A DNA stretch of 64,000 bases, from NCBI RefSeq assembly GCF_000315915.1, contig NC_020191.1, positions 620,001-684,000 on the forward strand, given 5' to 3'. A program made the translations under genes and the position numbers. Positions 60,382-64,000 of the stretch are shown piece after piece. The notes beneath the pieces were generated by a model that was given only the letters and a program-made list of their open reading frames with translations, did not search any database and was not told the origin of the DNA. This stretch comes from Henningerozyma blattae CBS 6284 (taxonomy: Eukaryota; Ascomycota; Saccharomycetes; Saccharomycetales; Saccharomycetaceae). Position 1 is the first letter of the stretch. Every line of letters starts with the position of its first letter.

Positions 60382-63300
60382 TTATGAATGTTTCAGATCA
60401 TTTCTATTTTGAAACCATTTATCAGTAAAGGCTTGTAATCTGTTTGCATCGTTATACACCCAAGATCCTTCCTCGTTATAAAACCTGGCGTTATCATACA
60501 TAACTTGTAAATCGTCTTGCAATTCTTTCAAACTCTTGTATTCGTTTTTCCTGGCCTTCTTCTTTAAAAGATCGATGCTGACAGGGGTCTTAATAATCTT
60601 GTAATAATCAGGATATTCTTTCTTGGATGGTAATTTCATAAATATCCCTATACATTCGTGTTGGTCTTCTTCATCGACCACTTCACCCATCGAGTTCAGT
60701 AGTTCCACACACTCGTTCTTTAATTCTTCTTCTGCTATTTGAACATCATTTTTTTTAGTCATCCCGCGGTTCTTACGTGATTTTTTCAGTGCCGGTTGTT
60801 CTGTCGTTGTAGTTGTCGTTGTCGTCGCATTTTCCACTTCTTCCAGTTTGGGTTCTAATTTCCTCTTTGGTCTACCTCTCTTAGCTTTCTTCACTACAGG
60901 CGCAGTAGTAGCGGTAGTGGTAGTGGTAGTGGTAGTGGCAGTGTCAGTGGTAGTGGCAGTCGTAGTCGTAGTCGTATTATCATTATCATTACCTTTCGAG
61001 TCTTGTGCAGGTGCAGCTGTATGTTTCTTTAAGGTCAACTTCACTTTGAATTTAGGTTTCGTTTTCTTATTCTCCTCTACAATTGCTCCCTCGGTCTCCG
61101 CTTCTGCATCCCCTTGTCCATTGGTAGATGAAATACTCTCATTCTCATCCATATCGTTCACCTCCTCGTTAGTAGTACTACCATGGCTATGGCTATTGCT
61201 GTCACTCATATTCATTTTCATGTTGATATTGACTTTTAATTTGACAATGTCATTCTTCAATTGTTCGTCACTACCATCACCATTACTACTATTGCTACTG
61301 GCGGTGGCCTTACCTTTCCTTCTACCACGACGTTTCTTTTCAGGTGTACGATTCTCAACTTCTACATATTCTTCTTCTTCTTCTTCTTCTTCTTCTTCTT
61401 CTTCTTCTTCTTGTGCTTCTTCATCTTCTTCATCTTCGTCTTCACCTTCAGGTACTGGAGTATTCTCCAATGTACCAATCTCACCATTTTCTCCCCCGTT
61501 TTGTCTGTTTCTTCTCTGACGTTTTCTAGCAATAGCTTCTTCCAATGTATGGTTCTCATCTTCCACGGCTCTTAAAAATTGATCTTCAGTTAACCCATCA
61601 TCGTAATAAACTCTTTTCCTTTCTCTAATTCGTCCAATGGCAACCGGTTCTTGAACAAGATGATCTTCAATATTTTCTTTAAAGACACTAGGTAATTCAT
61701 CCAATTCAATTAATCGAGGCATACGTTCTTTTAATCCCAACTTCTTGGCTTCTAAAATTTCTTTGTCAATTCTTTCTTTATCCATCTTATCAAATAGTAC
61801 TTTCTCATCATCACCACGAGCTAATACTTCATTCAATTCTTCATCATCCATTTCTGCTTTATCATCATCATCTCTATTACTATCATTCTCTAATAGTCTT
61901 CTTAAAAATGCTTCTTGTTCATCAGCTGTAGATTTATTATCGAACTTACCAGCTTGAATAACTTTACCATCAATATCTAATTTTTGCATAGCTCTCTCTA
62001 AAATAACTTCTTCCACAGAATCAGTTGTGATTAATCTCAAGATACGAACTTCATTTTTTTGACCAATTCTATGTGCACGATCTTGAGCTTGCAAATCTTG
62101 ATGTGGATTCCAATCTGTATCAAAGATAATAACTGTATCAGCAGTTTGTAAATTTAAACCTAACCCACCAGCTCTTGTAGACAATAAGAAACAGAAGTAT
62201 TCAGAATTTGGAGCATTGAAATCATTCAACATTTCGGTTCTTTCCTCGGCTTTAGTACTACCGTCTAATCTCATATATTGTAATTGTTTCATTCTTAAGA
62301 AATCTTCCATAATATCCATAACTTGAGTCATTTGGAAAAACATCAAAACACGATGCCCCGAAGCCTTTAATTTAGGTAATACCCTATCTAATAATTCAAA
62401 TTTACCAGAGACTCTAAATAATAAATTATTATTAGTCTTTGATGGATTAATAACACTTTCTACTTCATCAAATACAAATGGATGATTACAAATCTTTCTC
62501 AATTGCATAATCTTATTATTCAAACCTTTAATACCACCTTTAGTAGCACCTTCTGTACCTGCACCAACAAATAATGCATTGTGCTTTAACATTTGTTCAT
62601 ATAGCTGTTGTTGTAATCCAGATAATTTACATTTAATCACTTTTTCCACCTTATCAGGTAAATCTTTTTCCACTTCTTTCTTTAAACGACGTAATAAGAA
62701 TGGTCTTAACACTTTATGCAATCTTCTAATAATCAATAACGTTTCTTCTTCTGTTAATTCCAATTTTTCTTGTCCACCTGTATTAGCAAATGGTGTATTA
62801 AACCATTCATCAAATGTCTTAGCAGAATTGAAAATCTTAGGTAATACAAAATTTAATAATGCCCATAATTCAGGTAAATTGTTTTGTAATGGTGTACCTG
62901 TTAAAATTAATCTATTTCTTGTACGATAATAATGAGTAATAGTATATGATAATTTAGATTGAGCATTCTTCATTCTATGACCTTCATCAATAATCATATG
63001 TGCCCAATCATGTTTAGCTAATAATGCACGATCTTTAATAATATATTCATAAGTAGTTAATAATACATCAAAATCACCAGTCCTGATATGAGGCTGTAAA
63101 GAACGTCTTTGATTTGGAGTTCCCTTATAAATAATAGTTCTTAAGCTTGGTGCCCATTTTTCAAATTCTAATGTCCAATTAGTAATTGTGGATAATGGAA
63201 CTATAACTAAAAATGGGCCAGGATCTTTCTTTACTTCAAAAAGATGAGTAATTAACGAGATAGATTGAATAGTTTTACCTAACCCCATTTCATCTGCTAG

Positions 63301-64000
63301 GATACCATTTAAGCTATTGTTATATAATGATACCATCCATTCCAACCCACGAAGCTGATATTCCTTTAGCGTACCACCGACTAAAATTGAAGGTTGTTTT
63401 TCAATTTTTTCTTTAACTTGATGAGCAACTTCATAATAATCGATTTTTTCTCTTTCTTCATCTGTTATTGGAGTAATTTCTTCACCTTTTAATAATTTGG
63501 CTTCATTTTGTTGTACTCTAACAGCTTGAGCTAAAGAATCTAAAAATGTGTTAGTTTGCTTTAACAATTGAGTAATTCTTGTATCTTTGGTTTGATCCAA
63601 TAATTTCAAATAGGCTTCTTCATCATTCGATTTCAAAGCAGCTAAACGTTGCTTAGCAGTTCTTTCGACACGTTTTTGTTCATCTTTTTCAATTTGAGAA
63701 TGGACACTATGCATAATCTTACCAAACTGAGAACAACGATCACGGCGTGACCAAAATTCATTTTGTCTTTCTTGAACATTTTCAATAATGGCAGTAACTT
63801 TCTTCAAATGTAAATTTCTTTCTCTCTTACGTTTTTGGAAAAGTTGTTGTCTTTCTAATTCTTCTGCCAAACGAACTGTTTGAGGAACAATTACTTTTGG
63901 TCGTACTTGAACAGATCTTTGAGCCGCCATTGTATAAGGAGAATCACGTTGGTATGGAACAAGGTGATGAGCCTGACTAGTAATATTTGTGATTAATTTT
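60382..64000 (-). CDS. STH1: RSC chromatin-remodelling ATPase Sth1 (5' end outside window)
   Basis: Partial: the frame is still open at the right edge. An ATG at 63930 is internal; the 23 codons before it have no stop and include HHLVPYQRDSPYT, which matches S. cerevisiae Sth1. Sth1 is the essential ATPase of RSC, which slides and evicts nucleosomes at promoters. Visible order: HSA-like region (about 63890-63690), SNF2 ATPase with DEMGLGKT (about 63300-63277) and DEGH (near 62985), helicase C domain with STRAGGLGLNLQTADTVI and QAQDRAHRIGQ (near 62060), SnAC region, poly-Glu and poly-Thr linkers, an AT-hook-like AKRGRPKRK (near 60880), and a C-terminal bromodomain (about 60750-60400) with YPDYYKII and the acetyl-lysine Asn in ARFYN. 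Context with AYR1 supports STH1 over SNF2. Confidence 0.96.
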   Translation of the reverse strand, partial: KLITNITSQAHHLVPYQRDSPYTMAAQRSVQVRPKVIVPQTVRLAEELERQQLFQKRKRERNLHLKKVTAIIENVQERQNEFWSRRDRCSQFGKIMHSVHSQIEKDEQKRVERTAKQRLAALKSNDEEAYLKLLDQTKDTRITQLLKQTNTFLDSLAQAVRVQQNEAKLLKGEEITPITDEEREKIDYYEVAHQVKEKIEKQPSILVGGTLKEYQLRGLEWMVSLYNNSLNGILADEMGLGKTIQSISLITHLFEVKKDPGPFLVIVPLSTITNWTLEFEKWAPSLRTIIYKGTPNQRRSLQPHIRTGDFDVLLTTYEYIIKDRALLAKHDWAHMIIDEGHRMKNAQSKLSYTITHYYRTRNRLILTGTPLQNNLPELWALLNFVLPKIFNSAKTFDEWFNTPFANTGGQEKLELTEEETLLIIRRLHKVLRPFLLRRLKKEVEKDLPDKVEKVIKCKLSGLQQQLYEQMLKHNALFVGAGTEGATKGGIKGLNNKIMQLRKICNHPFVFDEVESVINPSKTNNNLLFRVSGKFELLDRVLPKLKASGHRVLMFFQMTQVMDIMEDFLRMKQLQYMRLDGSTKAEERTEMLNDFNAPNSEYFCFLLSTRAGGLGLNLQTADTVIIFDTDWNPHQDLQAQDRAHRIGQKNEVRILRLITTDSVEEVILERAMQKLDIDGKVIQAGKFDNKSTADEQEAFLRRLLENDSNRDDDDKAEMDDEELNEVLARGDDEKVLFDKMDKERIDKEILEAKKLGLKERMPRLIELDELPSVFKENIEDHLVQEPVAIGRIRERKRVYYDDGLTEDQFLRAVEDENHTLEEAIARKRQRRNRQNGGENGEIGTLENTPVPEGEDEDEEDEEAQEEEEEEEEEEEEEEYVEVENRTPEKKRRGRRKGKATASSNSSNGDGSDEQLKNDIVKLKVNINMKMNMSDSNSHSHGSTTNEEVNDMDENESISSTNGQGDAEAETEGAIVEENKKTKPKFKVKLTLKKHTAAPAQDSKGNDNDNTTTTTTATTTDTATTTTTTTTATTAPVVKKAKRGRPKRKLEPKLEEVENATTTTTTTTEQPALKKSRKNRGMTKKNDVQIAEEELKNECVELLNSMGEVVDEEDQHECIGIFMKLPSKKEYPDYYKIIKTPVSIDLLKKKARKNEYKSLKELQDDLQVMYDNARFYNEEGSWVYNDANRLQAFTDKWFQNRNDLKHS
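61370..61412. repeat. CTT/GAA microsatellite coding poly-Glu in STH1
   Basis: A pure TTC/CTT run on the plus strand (GAA/GAG codons) giving 14 Glu in a row within a longer acidic stretch between the Sth1 ATPase and bromodomain. It is likely length-variable. It also creates long Ser/Phe/Leu frames on the other strand that are not genes. Confidence 0.95.

Noticed and set aside
61261..61575. Ser- or Phe-rich frames opposite STH1
   Set aside because: They are the other-strand reading of the poly-Glu microsatellite. Similar frames opposite VAC7, SLM, HOS4 and RPI1 have the same cause.
63930..63932. ATG at 63930 as the STH1 start
   Set aside because: The frame remains open to the window edge, and the codons upstream match the S. 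cerevisiae Sth1 sequence, so the true start lies outside the window.

Overview
This window is nuclear DNA from a budding yeast of the family Saccharomycetaceae. It is AT-rich, with compact and almost intron-free genes, proteins full of poly-Asn/Gln/Ser, a TACTAAC/GTATGT intron, and every confident gene a close match to a Saccharomyces cerevisiae gene. Gene order gives more detail. From left to right it reads COG6, DPH1, SHQ1, BOP3-like, YIP3, LAP2, SLM, PFK26, SEC24, HPM1, HOS4, MSG5, VAC7, a small GPI-protein gene, RPI1, a QDR/AQR1 transporter, POG1, SIM1/SUN4, AYR1 and STH1. In S. cerevisiae these genes are split between two sister segments made by the whole-genome duplication, chromosome IX left arm (DPH1 to STH1) and chromosome XIV left arm (COG6 to SUN4). 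Here they are interleaved in one line with every relative orientation kept. Several ancestral genes are missing (MOB1, ALG11, COG5, COX5, POR, NUP159, HIS5, RHO3, KGD1). That fits a post-duplication genus that resolved duplicates differently from Saccharomyces, such as Kazachstania, Naumovozyma, Tetrapisispora or Vanderwaltozyma. I cannot pick the genus from sequence alone.

Layout: 0.3-14.5 kb holds Golgi tethering (COG6), diphthamide synthesis (DPH1), snoRNP assembly (SHQ1), the BOP3-like gene behind a 3.4 kb non-coding stretch, the spliced YIP3 gene and the LAP2 aminopeptidase. 14.9-26.7 kb holds three plus-strand genes: SLM (TORC2/PIP2), PFK26 and SEC24. 27-40 kb holds four minus-strand genes: HPM1, HOS4, MSG5 and VAC7. 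40.7-54.2 kb is gene-poor: a small wall protein, RPI1, the drug exporter and POG1, with long flanks. 54.2-64 kb holds SIM1/SUN4, AYR1 and the 3' part of STH1, which runs off the right edge.

The genes are independent eukaryotic units, not an operon, and I see no mobile element, CRISPR array, tRNA, rRNA or obvious novel multi-gene system. The most interesting content is regulatory: a cluster of pheromone response elements upstream of MSG5, five Swi4-type boxes plus a CTCA-repeat leader before SIM1, a PAC element at SHQ1/DPH1, a CGG-rich array before the transporter, tandem E-boxes before AYR1, and very long pyrimidine-rich upstream regions on three growth-control genes (BOP3-like, RPI1, POG1). 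Notable proteins are an SLM protein about twice the usual length with a prion-like tail, an enlarged PFK26 with a histidine-rich insert, and an unassigned GPI-anchored protein.
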